Under the pieces are notes generated by a model that was not told where the DNA came from, did no database searches, and was given only the letters and a program-made list of their open reading frames with translations. Positions 17,130 to 26,053 of a stretch of DNA of 47,172 nt are shown in pieces. Position 1 is the stretch's first letter, and every line of letters begins with the position of its first letter. The DNA lies in the NCBI GenBank assembly GCA_934271655.1, contig CAKQRW010000026.1, positions 1 to 47,172 on the forward strand. Direction: 5' to 3'. The position numbers and the translations under genes were made by a program. The DNA comes from an uncultured Bacteroidaceae bacterium (GTDB lineage: Bacteria > Bacteroidota > Bacteroidia > Bacteroidales > Bacteroidaceae).

Positions 17130-20100
17130 CTACTTGCGCTTGCGAGTGTCTGGCTGCTCGTCAAGATTCTCGTGAGTCTCAGTCATGTTCTTGTACTGCG
17201 GTTCCTCCACCTGTGACTGTGGAGCCTGCTTCACATCCTGCTCCTCAGCGATAGGGATAGAGCAGCGCATGAGCACGGAGATGGTGCCATTGTTGATGTC
17301 GTTGACCATCGAGTCGAAGAGGTTGACAGACTCAAGCTTGAAGATGAGCAGCGGATCCTTCTGCTCGTATGAGGCGTTCTGCACGGAGTGCTTCAGCTCA
17401 TCGAGCTCGCGGAGATTCTCCTTCCATGCATCATCGATGGTGTGGAGGAGGATAGCCTTCTCAAAGGCCACAAGGATAGATGCTCCCTCTGTGTCGTAGG
17501 CTTCCTTGAGCGGAACCTTTATCTGGTAGATGCGTCGTCCGTCTGTTATAGGCACGAGGATGTTCTCATACATCTGGCCACGTGACTCATACACCTCCTT
17601 GATGACAGGGAAGGCCACGGAAGCGAGGCGCGACGTGCGCTTCTTGAATGCATCGATGACAACGTCGAAGGCTTCGTCCTCAAGCTTGTTGCGTGAGTTG
17701 GCCTCGAAATATTCTGGAGTGAAAGGAATCTCCATGGCGAAGATGCGGAGGAAATCATCCTTGCATGACTCATAGTCGTTGTTGGAAAGGATGGTCACCA
17801 CACGGTCCCAGATGATGTTGGATATATCCATGCCGATGCGCTCGCCCATGAGAGCGTGGCGGCGGCGCTCGTAGATGACCTTGCGCTGCTTGTTCATCAC
17901 GTCGTCATATTCGAGGAGGCGCTTACGGATGCCGTAGTTGTTTTCCTCCACTTTCTTCTGCGCGCGCTCGATAGAGCTGTTGATCATCTTATGCTCAATC
18001 ATCTCACCCTCCTCAAAGCCGAGTCGGTCCATGACCTTAGAGATGCGGTCACTGGCGAAGAGTCGCATGAGCTTGTCCTCGAGCGAGACGTAGAAGACTG
18101 ATGAGCCTGGGTCACCCTGACGTCCTGCACGTCCGCGCAACTGGCGGTCTACACGACGGCTCTCATGGCGCTCTGTGCCTATGATGGCGAGTCCGCCAGC
18201 AGCCTTCACCTCGTCGGTGAGCTTGATATCGGTACCACGACCTGCCATGTTGGTAGCTATGGTGACTGCACCAAGCATGACGGTCTTCTTGTTGCCGTTT
18301 TCGTCAGTCACTTCTGCTGGAGTGCTGCGTCCTGCCTGTGCCACGATGTCGGCCTCCTTCTGGTGGAGCTTGGCGTTGAGCACCTGGTGTGGAATCTTGC
18401 GCATGGAGAGCATGCGAGAGAGAAGCTCAGAAATCTCGACAGATGTGGTGCCGACAAGAACAGGGCGTCCCATGTTGCGCATTCTGACTATCTCCTCTAT
18501 CACAGCGTTGTATTTCTCACGGTTGGTCTTATAGACACGGTCGTTGAGGTCGTGACGGGCGATAGGGCGATTGGTCGGTATCTCCACAACATCGAGTTTG
18601 TAGATGTCCCAGAACTCTCCTGCCTCTGTGATGGCCGTACCTGTCATGCCCGAGAGCTTGTGGTACATGCGGAAATAGTTCTGAAGGGTGATAGTGGCGA
18701 ATGTCTGTGTGGCAGCCTCCACCTTCACACGCTCCTTGGCCTCAACGGCCTGATGGAGACCATCGCTCCAGCGTCGGCCTTCCATGATACGTCCGGTCTG
18801 CTCATCGACAATCTTTACCTCACCGTCCATGATGACATAATCATCGTCCTTGACAAACATGGTATATGCCTTGAGCAACTGCTGTATGGTGTGCACACGC
18901 TCGGCCTTGAGAGCGTATTCCTGCATGAGCTGGTCTTTCTTGGCAAGCTTTTCCTCCTCTGAGTCGAAGTGCTCGTTCTCAAGTTCGGAGAGTTGTGTGG
19001 TGATGTCAGGAAGAACGAAGAATGTGTCGTCCTTCACTATGTTGGCAATGAGCTGGTCGCCCTTATCGGTCAGCTCAACAGACTTCTGTTTCTCATCAAC
19101 AACGAAGTAGAGAGGCTCGATAGCCTCTGGCATGCGTCTGTTGTTGTTCTCCATGTATATCTCCTCTGTCTGCAAGAGACCTGTCTTGATGCCAGGCTGA
19201 GAGAGGAACTTGATGAGGGCGCTGTTCTTCGGGAGGCTCTTGTAAGCACGATAGAGCGAAAGGAAGCCAGCCGCTACCTCGTTCTTGTCGTCAGACTCAA
19301 TCTTTTTCTTAGCCTCAGCCAGATAGCTCTGGGTGAGACGGCGCTGTGCATCCACAAGCTTCTCTACTATAGGGCAGTATTCCTCAAACATCTGCACATC
19401 GCCCTTTGGCACTGGGCCTGAGATGATGAGCGGGGTACGTGCATCGTCAATAAGGACTGAGTCGACCTCATCGACAATGGCGAAGTTGTGTATGCGCTGG
19501 ACAAGGTCCTTTGGCGACATGGCCATGTTGTCTCGGAGATAGTCGAAGCCAAACTCGTTGTTTGTTCCGAACGTGATGTCTGCCTGATATGCTCGGCGGC
19601 GAGCGTCGGAGTTGGGCTGATGCTTGTCAATGCAGTCGACACTGAGTCCGTGGAACATGTAGAGAGGGCCCATCCACTCAGAGTCACGCTTGGCAAGGTA
19701 GTCGTTGACAGTGACCACATGCACGCCATTGCGCGAGAGAGCGTTGAGGAAGACAGGCAGCGTAGCCACGAGTGTCTTTCCCTCACCTGTGGCCATCTCA
19801 GCTATCTTGCCCTGGTGGAGCACGATGCCGCCGAAGAGCTGCACGTTGTAATGAATCATGTTCCATGTCATCTCATTGCCGCCAGCCACCCAATGGTTGT
19901 GCCAGATAGCCTTGTCGCCGTCTATGTCGACAAAGTCGTGGGTGACGGCAAGCTCGCGGTCGAAGTCGTTGGCAGTGACGATGACATCGCCATTCTCTGC
20001 CTTGGCGAAACGGCGAGCTGTGTCCTTAACGATGGCATAGACAGTAGGAAGCACTTCTGTGAGGCCTTCCTCAAAGATGTCGAGCACCTCTGTCTCTTTC

Positions 20101-20375
20101 TTGTCTATAGCCTCGAAGAGGGGCTGACGCTTGTCAATCTCTGTGCTTTGAATCTTTTCGCGCAGAGCGGCTATCTCAGCCCTTTTGTCCTTCACCTTGT
20201 CCTGAAGGTAGGCCTTGATCTCGTCCACTTTGGCACGCAACTCATCGTTGCTGAGTTTCTGAATGTTTGGTTCAACAGCCAGCACTTGTTCCACAATAGG
20301 GCGAATCTCCTTTATGTCGCGTGCCGCCTTATTGCCGAAGAGGCTGCTGAGAAGTTTGTTTAATGAAAATCCCAT
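17130..20375 (-). CDS. secA: Preprotein translocase ATPase SecA
   Basis: 1081 residues from the ATG at 20373-20375 (MGFSLNKLLSSLFGNKAARD), the usual Bacteroidota start. An ATG nine codons earlier is less likely. SecA is the motor that pushes unfolded preproteins through SecYEG. Walker A is TGEGKT (196-201), and the DEAD-type box is VDEVDSVLIDDARTPLIISG. The second motor domain shows VTIATNMAGRGTDIKL and QLRGRAGRQGDPG. As in other Bacteroidota it is longer than E. coli SecA, through insertions in the first 150 residues and the middle. The tail (DEQPDTRKRK) has no C-terminal zinc/SecB-binding motif. Confidence 0.98.
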   Translation of the reverse strand: MGFSLNKLLSSLFGNKAARDIKEIRPIVEQVLAVEPNIQKLSNDELRAKVDEIKAYLQDKVKDKRAEIAALREKIQSTEIDKRQPLFEAIDKKETEVLDIFEEGLTEVLPTVYAIVKDTARRFAKAENGDVIVTANDFDRELAVTHDFVDIDGDKAIWHNHWVAGGNEMTWNMIHYNVQLFGGIVLHQGKIAEMATGEGKTLVATLPVFLNALSRNGVHVVTVNDYLAKRDSEWMGPLYMFHGLSVDCIDKHQPNSDARRRAYQADITFGTNNEFGFDYLRDNMAMSPKDLVQRIHNFAIVDEVDSVLIDDARTPLIISGPVPKGDVQMFEEYCPIVEKLVDAQRRLTQSYLAEAKKKIESDDKNEVAAGFLSLYRAYKSLPKNSALIKFLSQPGIKTGLLQTEEIYMENNNRRMPEAIEPLYFVVDEKQKSVELTDKGDQLIANIVKDDTFFVLPDITTQLSELENEHFDSEEEKLAKKDQLMQEYALKAERVHTIQQLLKAYTMFVKDDDYVIMDGEVKIVDEQTGRIMEGRRWSDGLHQAVEAKERVKVEAATQTFATITLQNYFRMYHKLSGMTGTAITEAGEFWDIYKLDVVEIPTNRPIARHDLNDRVYKTNREKYNAVIEEIVRMRNMGRPVLVGTTSVEISELLSRMLSMRKIPHQVLNAKLHQKEADIVAQAGRSTPAEVTDENGNKKTVMLGAVTIATNMAGRGTDIKLTDEVKAAGGLAIIGTERHESRRVDRQLRGRAGRQGDPGSSVFYVSLEDKLMRLFASDRISKVMDRLGFEEGEMIEHKMINSSIERAQKKVEENNYGIRKRLLEYDDVMNKQRKVIYERRRHALMGERIGMDISNIIWDRVVTILSNNDYESCKDDFLRIFAMEIPFTPEYFEANSRNKLEDEAFDVVIDAFKKRTSRLASVAFPVIKEVYESRGQMYENILVPITDGRRIYQIKVPLKEAYDTEGASILVAFEKAILLHTIDDAWKENLRELDELKHSVQNASYEQKDPLLIFKLESVNLFDSMVNDINNGTISVLMRCSIPIAEEQDVKQAPQSQVEEPQYKNMTETHENLDEQPDTRKRK

Positions 20376-20514
20376 ATATGATATTATTTTTTTCGTTATC
20401 AATGGCAGGGCTTATTCCTGCGTTGTCTTTGTCACTGTGCGCATGGTCTATCATGCAATGTCTTTTTACATGGTTGACCTCCCGCTCTCTTACATTATAT
20501 ATATAAATAGTATA

Positions 20515-20556
20515 TTATACATTATATAACGCCTGTTATACATTAGATAACGCCTG
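20515..20556 (+). repeat. 21-bp tandem duplication upstream of secA
   Basis: Two adjacent 21-base units (20515-20535, 20536-20556) differ at one position. Each starts TTATACATTA and ends ATAACGCCTG. It lies in the AT-rich 220-base gap between secA and the phosphatase-like gene. Confidence 0.8.
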
Positions 20557-20623
20557 TCTGACACAGCTTTGGCATGGTCGACATCAACATTATATATTAT
20601 ATATATACTATAACTATACATTA

Positions 20624-22186
20624 TCAAAAGAGGGGCGGGGTAGAGCATGCGTTCGGCGCCCTTATCCTTATGTGGTGCGCCACAGTCGGAGCTATGCAAT
20701 CGACAGTGACAGGTGTTGCTACTTTCTCTGGCTGTATGGTATATCCAAAGAAGATGAGCGGAAACTCAAAGAAGGATTCTCTCTGAGCCTTTGAAGTGCC
20801 GCGTTCCTCATCGACAAGATTCCATCCAGGAGAGACCTGCACAATGATGTCGCCAGAACATTTAGGATTGTAGCCATTGCGTATGCTGCTTATGCCTGGA
20901 GTCCATGCGCCTTGGGTGATGCGCTGTGCGGTGAACACGTCTCTCACTCCGCTGAACTGGAAGAGGAAGTCCTCGCAATGTTCGAGCACCTCAGCCAGCT
21001 TCAGCTGTTTCTGCTCAAGAAGCTTATGATTTATATAAAACTGATTTCCGAAATAGCTCTCCACGTATTGTCCGTTGCCATACATGGCACAGAGATACAT
21101 GTTAAGGAGCGTGGCGCATCGGTTGACGTTGAAGTCGCCTGTGGGGATGCGGTATTTCGCCATTTCTGCGACAGGCTCCGTCTCATCGTATCCTGTTGAG
21201 GTGAGATAGACGAGGGTCTTGTCGAGTCCGACAGTCGCATCAATCTTCTTCAGGAGTTTCTCTATCTCCTCGTCAAGACGCTTGTATGTGTCCTGCAATT
21301 CGATGGTAGCCCCACGGCTATCGCTCAGCTGGTAGTTGCCTGCATAGTAGCACACCGATATGAAATCGGGCACCTCGTCAAGACCTGCGCTTCCGCCATC
21401 AAGGCAATAGCCGACAGCCTTGCTCACTTCTTCATTGACAAGAGCAGATGTCTTGAACGTGCGGAAACGGCTGTCGCCTGTGAACTTGTGAGCGAATGGC
21501 TTCTGCGAGGCCGCATGATAGTAGTTGTAGGAGCCAGAGTATTCACTTTCCGGTTTCCACACCACTGACTGTATGCGGCTGGCTATGCTGCCAGATTCAA
21601 GGTAGCGAAACCATGATGGAGTGGCTCCATAATAGGTGGTGCCAGCCCAGCGGCCGCTCTCATTGTCAATCCACATGGCCCAGTCTGCACTGTGGCCGGC
21701 TCCCAGTATGGAGGCTTCGCGGTATGGGGCCACGCTGTAGACCTTGGCCTTTCCTTTAGTGGCATATTTCAGTTCGTCACCAATAGTGCTGACAAGCAGG
21801 TTCTTTGGCGAGGATGCATCGAATGTTGACACGCCCTTATAGCGGCTGTCGTCCACACAGTAGTTGGCATGCAGTTCGGAGCGGCTCATCCATTCCTCGG
21901 CTATGATGCCATGATTGTATGGCACTGTTCCTGTCACGACGCTGGCGATGGCACTGGCGCGGTCCACCGGTGAATGCTGGTACTGCACGTTGGAGCACAC
22001 CTTGCCGTTTTCGAGAAGTCGCTTGAAGCCTCCATCTCCATAGAGAGGCATGAAGGCATTGAGATAATCAGACCTGAGCTGGTCTATCATGATACCGACA
22101 ACGAGCCGTGGCGCGGCTGTAGTCTGCGCCATCGTGCTGGCCCATGCGGCCGACAGGATGATCGTTGTCAATATCTGCTTTTTCAT
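20624..22186 (-). CDS. Degenerate alkaline-phosphatase-superfamily protein, secreted (pseudoenzyme)
   Basis: 520 residues with a signal peptide (MKKQILTTIILSAAWASTMAQ). It aligns over its length with PafA-type phosphatases: LVVGIMIDQLRSDY, GDGGFKRLLENG, VTGTVPYNHGI, ASILGAGHSADWA, FEFPLIFFG, CIAPTVAHH. Compared with Elizabethkingia PafA as I remember it, most of the active site is gone. The Thr nucleophile is R76, the Asn is E97, and the Lys/Arg pair is Y155/E157. The zinc ligands D305/H309, D352/H353 and H486 correspond to N284/S288, T331/G332 and K466. Only D35 remains. The frame is intact, so the fold is likely kept for a non-catalytic job. Confidence 0.85.
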   Translation of the reverse strand: MKKQILTTIILSAAWASTMAQTTAAPRLVVGIMIDQLRSDYLNAFMPLYGDGGFKRLLENGKVCSNVQYQHSPVDRASAIASVVTGTVPYNHGIIAEEWMSRSELHANYCVDDSRYKGVSTFDASSPKNLLVSTIGDELKYATKGKAKVYSVAPYREASILGAGHSADWAMWIDNESGRWAGTTYYGATPSWFRYLESGSIASRIQSVVWKPESEYSGSYNYYHAASQKPFAHKFTGDSRFRTFKTSALVNEEVSKAVGYCLDGGSAGLDEVPDFISVCYYAGNYQLSDSRGATIELQDTYKRLDEEIEKLLKKIDATVGLDKTLVYLTSTGYDETEPVAEMAKYRIPTGDFNVNRCATLLNMYLCAMYGNGQYVESYFGNQFYINHKLLEQKQLKLAEVLEHCEDFLFQFSGVRDVFTAQRITQGAWTPGISSIRNGYNPKCSGDIIVQVSPGWNLVDEERGTSKAQRESFFEFPLIFFGYTIQPEKVATPVTVDCIAPTVAHHIRIRAPNACSTPPLF

Positions 22187-22280
22187 CTCTCTGAGGTCTG
22201 TTGTGTGATTTGCTATGATGATTATCTATTATTATAAATGTTTCTTTTCACTTTGTTGCCGTGCTCCTTGCGCTCCTCGC

Positions 22281-23564
22281 TTACCTGCCTGTTAACGCAT
22301 GCGGACGACGCATGAAATACACTTGCTGGATGGCCCTCAGCAACAACGAGAGCATGAGGAAGTACATGCTTGGCTTGAATGACTGCCCGCACACGGTCAT
22401 CAGGATGATGAAAGCGGCCGTGATGACGGCATTGACCAGTCCGAATCTGTTCTTCTGTCCTTTCCTTTGGCAGTGGCACACCCAACATGCATAGACAAGC
22501 CATAACGGATTGAACATGATGACGAGCCAGTTGCTATCTGTGCCTGGATGTGTAGAGAAGAAGAAGAGAAAGGCTACGAGCATTCCTGCAAGTCCCTGAA
22601 CTGAATGGAGCAGCACGTCAATGCCCCACATGTATCTGGATCTGGATATCTCGAAGGCGGAAAGCATGATAAAAAGAATGAACATCGCAAGGAATACGAA
22701 GCTTGGGCGGAGAATGATGAAACCAGAGCTTTCTTTCTCCATGGTGCTCTTGAGCGCCATCTGCTTTTTCTTCACCATGCTTACGGTTCCTTGTCCGTTG
22801 CGCTGTAGAACAGCAGAGTCCAGCTCATGGCTGTAGAACAGAGGAAGGAACATCTGCACTCGGCGGTCTGGGGCCGCGTCTATTTCCTGTCCAAGTATGA
22901 GGTCGAGACCGAACATGACCCATGGAGAATCTGTGAGAGCGTCGCGCAACAGCATGCGCACGGTACGGCTGTCGGCCGCTCTACGGTATACGACCTTGCC
23001 CTGGATGGATTTCTCTATGATGTCGCGCGCACGCTCTGTACAGTTGTCATAGAGCCATACGTATCTGTACTCTTGGTTTTCCGGACGCAAGTTTTCCCTG
23101 ATAAGGGAAATGAGCTCATCCTTTTCTTCTGAAGTGAGATTGAGCACCTGCTCGGTGACGCTTTGTCCCATTGCCTCATAGCGGCGGATAAAGGCATCAT
23201 AGCTTTCGCCTTCCAGAAGGTAGTCGGTCTGTCCGAGAAGGAATTTGATGACGAAGTTGTCTGAATTATAGTTGAAGCAACCATAGTTGAGAACTATGTC
23301 GATATATTGCCTTGTCATTCTCACTCTTATTGCCGTGTGGCCAAAGCGCGAGTAGAGCTCTTTGCCAGGAGAGCATGTCAGGACAGACACACTGACAGTG
23401 TCTTCCATGGAGTCTTCATCCATGAGAGGACTGTTCAATTCATTTGACCTGCCATCTGCATAGAGTGGCGCAGCCGAATAGCTCTCCTCTGCGTTTTGCG
23501 CAGAGGCGGCAAGGCTCGCGATAGCCAAAATCAGTGTTGCTAAGTATCTGTAATATCTTTTCAT
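22281..23564 (-). CDS. DUF4105 protein, probable lipoprotein N-acyltransferase (Lnb-type)
   Basis: 427 residues with an N-terminal signal sequence (ATLILAIASLAASAQ). A soluble DUF4105 domain follows (about 55-260), then a C-terminal block of hydrophobic helices (about 280-410: FVFLAMFILFIMLSAF, a stretch ending GMLVAFLFFF, NAVITAAFIILMTVCG). The likely catalytic pair is H76 in YSRFGHTAIRV and C175 in LYDNCTERARD, an NlpC/P60-like arrangement. From memory, DUF4105 proteins of Bacteroides were recently shown to N-acylate lipoproteins (Lnb), filling the place of Lnt. That assignment is recalled, not searched. It precedes the phosphatase-like gene by 94 bases. Its own -7 element lies about 55 bases upstream. 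Confidence 0.82.
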   Translation of the reverse strand: MKRYYRYLATLILAIASLAASAQNAEESYSAAPLYADGRSNELNSPLMDEDSMEDTVSVSVLTCSPGKELYSRFGHTAIRVRMTRQYIDIVLNYGCFNYNSDNFVIKFLLGQTDYLLEGESYDAFIRRYEAMGQSVTEQVLNLTSEEKDELISLIRENLRPENQEYRYVWLYDNCTERARDIIEKSIQGKVVYRRAADSRTVRMLLRDALTDSPWVMFGLDLILGQEIDAAPDRRVQMFLPLFYSHELDSAVLQRNGQGTVSMVKKKQMALKSTMEKESSGFIILRPSFVFLAMFILFIMLSAFEISRSRYMWGIDVLLHSVQGLAGMLVAFLFFFSTHPGTDSNWLVIMFNPLWLVYACWVCHCQRKGQKNRFGLVNAVITAAFIILMTVCGQSFKPSMYFLMLSLLLRAIQQVYFMRRPHALTGR

Positions 23565-23615
23565 TTACGTTGTGTATGCTTTCCTTTTGATGCATGTCTG
23601 AGACATAAGACCTTG

Positions 23616-23623
23616 CAAAGATA
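23616..23623 (-). promoter_or_regulatory. Probable -7 element of the DUF4105 gene
   Basis: On the minus strand TATCTTTG followed by CAAGG, about 52 bases before the ATG. It fits the Bacteroidota -7 box, but the -33 partner is not clear. Confidence 0.45.
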
Positions 23624-23681
23624 CAATTTTTTTTTCAATTCCTATCTGTTTGCTGCCTTATTATTCACTTTATGGCTCATA

Positions 23682-25715
23682 TTACCTGACATTCTGCGCT
23701 TTTTCTGCCTCATCAGAGTTGGATGCGGCAGGATTTGCGCCAGACGTGCTTTCTATATATGATATGAGCTTACGGTAGAAGGCGTGATGGCGCAGGGTCT
23801 CCTTGTCGCCAAAGATGAAAAGCTTCATGCGTGCTCTGGTCATTGCAACATTCATGCGCCTCAGGTCTGACAGGAATCCTATTTCTCCATTATCATTAGA
23901 GCGCACAAGGCTGATGAACATGAGGTCTCTTTCTTGTCCTTGGAACCCATCGACTGTATTGACGGTGATGAACTGGCGGAAGGGTCTCAGGCTCTCCATC
24001 TGTTTTATACGGCGGCGCATGTACTGAGTCTGTACTTTGTAGGGAGATATTATTCCCACATCCACACGCTCGTCGAGGAAGCGCTGCTTGCCTATTTTAT
24101 CTATATACTCCACAAGAGTCTGCAGCACTAGCTCTGCCTCCGCTTTGTTTATGCGTCCGTGGTTTTCCCCCACAAACTCTTCCTTGAAGTCCTCCTTGTA
24201 TGCCTCATCGGCTTCGGACGGGGCAGGGGGCATGGCAGCTGGAGCAGGAGATGCTGGTTCTGCAGCCGCAACCGAAGAAACAGGTACGCACTTGCTTGAC
24301 ATAAGTTCTCTTCCATCTATCCATTGTATAGGATTCTCAAAGTCGAGCACAGAGCGGTGGCGCACACTGGGGTCGGACTGCACCTCTCCATTATAAAACC
24401 AATCGGAGGAGAAGCGCATGATAGCCTCATTCATGCGATACTGCACCCTCAGCAGAGAGACTGCCTCTGGCTGATTCTCCACAATGCGCTCCATGAGCGT
24501 CTTTCCCAGTCCTTGCCGCATGGCCTGAAAGCACTTGATAGTGGGCGGAAGCTGCTGATGGTCGCCTGCGAGAATCACTCTCGAAGCTCGCCTGATGGCT
24601 ATCCAGCATGCAGGTTCGAGGGCTTGTGCAGCCTCGTCAATAAAGAGAGTGGAGAACTTGTGGCGCACCAGCAGCTTATTGGCAGCTCCCACAAGCGTGC
24701 AGGCCACCACACGCGCCTCATCAAAGAGTTGCGCATTGATGGTCATCTCTATCTCTGAGGCTCTGTCTCTCAAGCGTGAGATTTTCTGGTGGATATTGTC
24801 TCCTGACTTTTTGTTGTCTCTTATCTGACGTATGGTCCTGCGTATGTTCCATAACTCGGGGTAGAGCGGATGGGCCTCAAACTTACGCTCGTAGGTAAAG
24901 GATAGCATCTTGTCGTTGACGCGTGAAGGATTGCCTATCCGCAGCACAGGAATGCCACGGTCAACCAGTTTTTCACTTATCCAGTCGACTGCCATATTGC
25001 TCTGTGCGCATACCATCACCTGAGTTTCTCGGCGCAATGTCTCATGTATGGCCTCTACGAGAGTGGTGGTCTTGCCTGTGCCAGGAGGTCCATGCACCAC
25101 CTCAACATCTTTTGCCCACAGCACTTTGTTGACTGCTTCCTCCTGAGTGGAATTGAGCCAAGGCAGGCACATGGGAGAGAATGTGCGCAGCAGTGGGCGG
25201 CATTGTCCTGCAAAGACATCGCGCAGATAGGCGAGTCGGTTGTTCTTAGCCTTCATCACCTCGTCAAGAGCGTGGAACATCATATTGAAGGATGTCTCGT
25301 CGAAGGCCAGTTGCACACCTATTTTATCCTTTGACTGCAGGTCGACCAAGGCTTGCGAGCCAGGGAGACTGACGACCATCCTGCTGCCATCGACATATGA
25401 GACTGTGGACGTGAAGGGCAAGCCGACCATCTCGCCACTGTCCTCATAAAAGAACTGTACAGGCCTGCCGTATTCAAAAAGTGGCTCGATGTCGTCGGTG
25501 GTGTCTGCTGCGGTGTTGCTGACCTCTATTACCAACTGGTTGAGCGAATTGTAGTAGCTGCGTCCAGTTTCGATGGGAAACCAGCACATGCCACGCCTCA
25601 TCTTGCGTTGGAGGCCCATGCGTTCAGACTGCATCTGGTATTCTTCTTTCTGTTCTTCATACTCCATCTGGAGGAGCTGATGCAATCTCTGAATGTATAG
25701 CGTGCTGTTTTGCAT
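23682..25715 (-). CDS. UPF1/IGHMBP2-like superfamily 1 helicase
   Basis: 677 residues. The helicase motifs appear in order: Q motif LNSTQEEAV (188-196), Walker A GPPGTGKT (209-216), Walker B LFIDEAAQALEP, motif III GDHQQLPPTI, motif IV region LRVQYRMNEAIMRF, motif V VNTVDGFQGQERD and motif VI MNVAMTRARMKL. An N-terminal beta-rich region (about 40-140) corresponds to the stalk/1B part of this group. Between the two motor domains lies an Ala/Pro-rich linker with an acidic patch (about residues 475-515), poorly conserved in nature. These are 5'-to-3' RNA/DNA helicases. The biological role in Bacteroidota is not established. Confidence 0.93.
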   Translation of the reverse strand: MQNSTLYIQRLHQLLQMEYEEQKEEYQMQSERMGLQRKMRRGMCWFPIETGRSYYNSLNQLVIEVSNTAADTTDDIEPLFEYGRPVQFFYEDSGEMVGLPFTSTVSYVDGSRMVVSLPGSQALVDLQSKDKIGVQLAFDETSFNMMFHALDEVMKAKNNRLAYLRDVFAGQCRPLLRTFSPMCLPWLNSTQEEAVNKVLWAKDVEVVHGPPGTGKTTTLVEAIHETLRRETQVMVCAQSNMAVDWISEKLVDRGIPVLRIGNPSRVNDKMLSFTYERKFEAHPLYPELWNIRRTIRQIRDNKKSGDNIHQKISRLRDRASEIEMTINAQLFDEARVVACTLVGAANKLLVRHKFSTLFIDEAAQALEPACWIAIRRASRVILAGDHQQLPPTIKCFQAMRQGLGKTLMERIVENQPEAVSLLRVQYRMNEAIMRFSSDWFYNGEVQSDPSVRHRSVLDFENPIQWIDGRELMSSKCVPVSSVAAAEPASPAPAAMPPAPSEADEAYKEDFKEEFVGENHGRINKAEAELVLQTLVEYIDKIGKQRFLDERVDVGIISPYKVQTQYMRRRIKQMESLRPFRQFITVNTVDGFQGQERDLMFISLVRSNDNGEIGFLSDLRRMNVAMTRARMKLFIFGDKETLRHHAFYRKLISYIESTSGANPAASNSDEAEKAQNVR

Positions 25716-25750
25716 TTGAGTCTTTATTAACCTTTTAATAAAAGTGATTT

Positions 25751-25784
25751 ATTAAATAGGTGTTCAAAATTATTTTATAATATC
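25751..25784 (+). repeat. Dispersed intergenic repeat, copy 2
   Basis: Core AATAGGTGTTCAAAATTATT, just upstream of the helicase start. It faces copy 3 (25821-25852) as an inverted pair about 37 bases apart. It contains CAAAATTA (25765-25772), which on the minus strand reads TAATTTTG, a possible -7 box for the helicase gene. Confidence 0.6.
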
Positions 25785-25820
25785 AAGATATGCTGTTTTC
25801 ATATTTGCAACACTCTCTAT

Positions 25821-25852
25821 TATAAAAATAATTATGAGCACCTACTTACACA
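25821..25852 (-). repeat. Dispersed intergenic repeat, copy 3
   Basis: Reverse orientation of copy 2. On the minus strand it reads GTAAGTAGGTGCTCATAATT then ATTTTTATA, nearly identical to the copy at 47011-47040. Confidence 0.65.
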
Positions 25853-25870
25853 TTATAATATATAATAGCC

Positions 25871-25975
25871 GTAGCGCGAAGTCTTAATAACAGCTGTAGC
25901 GCAAGGCTAAGGTCTATGATTGTGCTAAGTCCATAAGTAGCGCGAAGTCTTAATAACAGCCGTAACTCCAAGTCT
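25871..25975 (+). repeat. Direct repeats of a 13-24 bp unit
   Basis: A 24-base sequence starting GTAGCGCGAAGTCTTAATAA occurs exactly at 25871-25894 and 25937-25960. Degenerate copies of its first 13 bases follow each (near 25896 and 25962). A further 11-base pair GCTGGCAAGGA lies at about 25992-26016. The spacing is irregular, so it is not a CRISPR array. Confidence 0.75.
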
Positions 25976-26053
25976 TTTTGTTCCTGTTAGTGCTGGCAAG
26001 GAGTGTGCTGGCAAGGATTATATTATACCCGAGCACATTCAGCTACCATGCGG

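Noticed and set aside
18165..18962. 265-codon open frame on + opposite secA.
   Set aside because: Lies wholly antisense to conserved secA codons and has no recognisable motif; its openness follows from secA codon bias.
25871..26016. Possible CRISPR array.
   Set aside because: Only two exact copies with irregular spacing and no cas genes.
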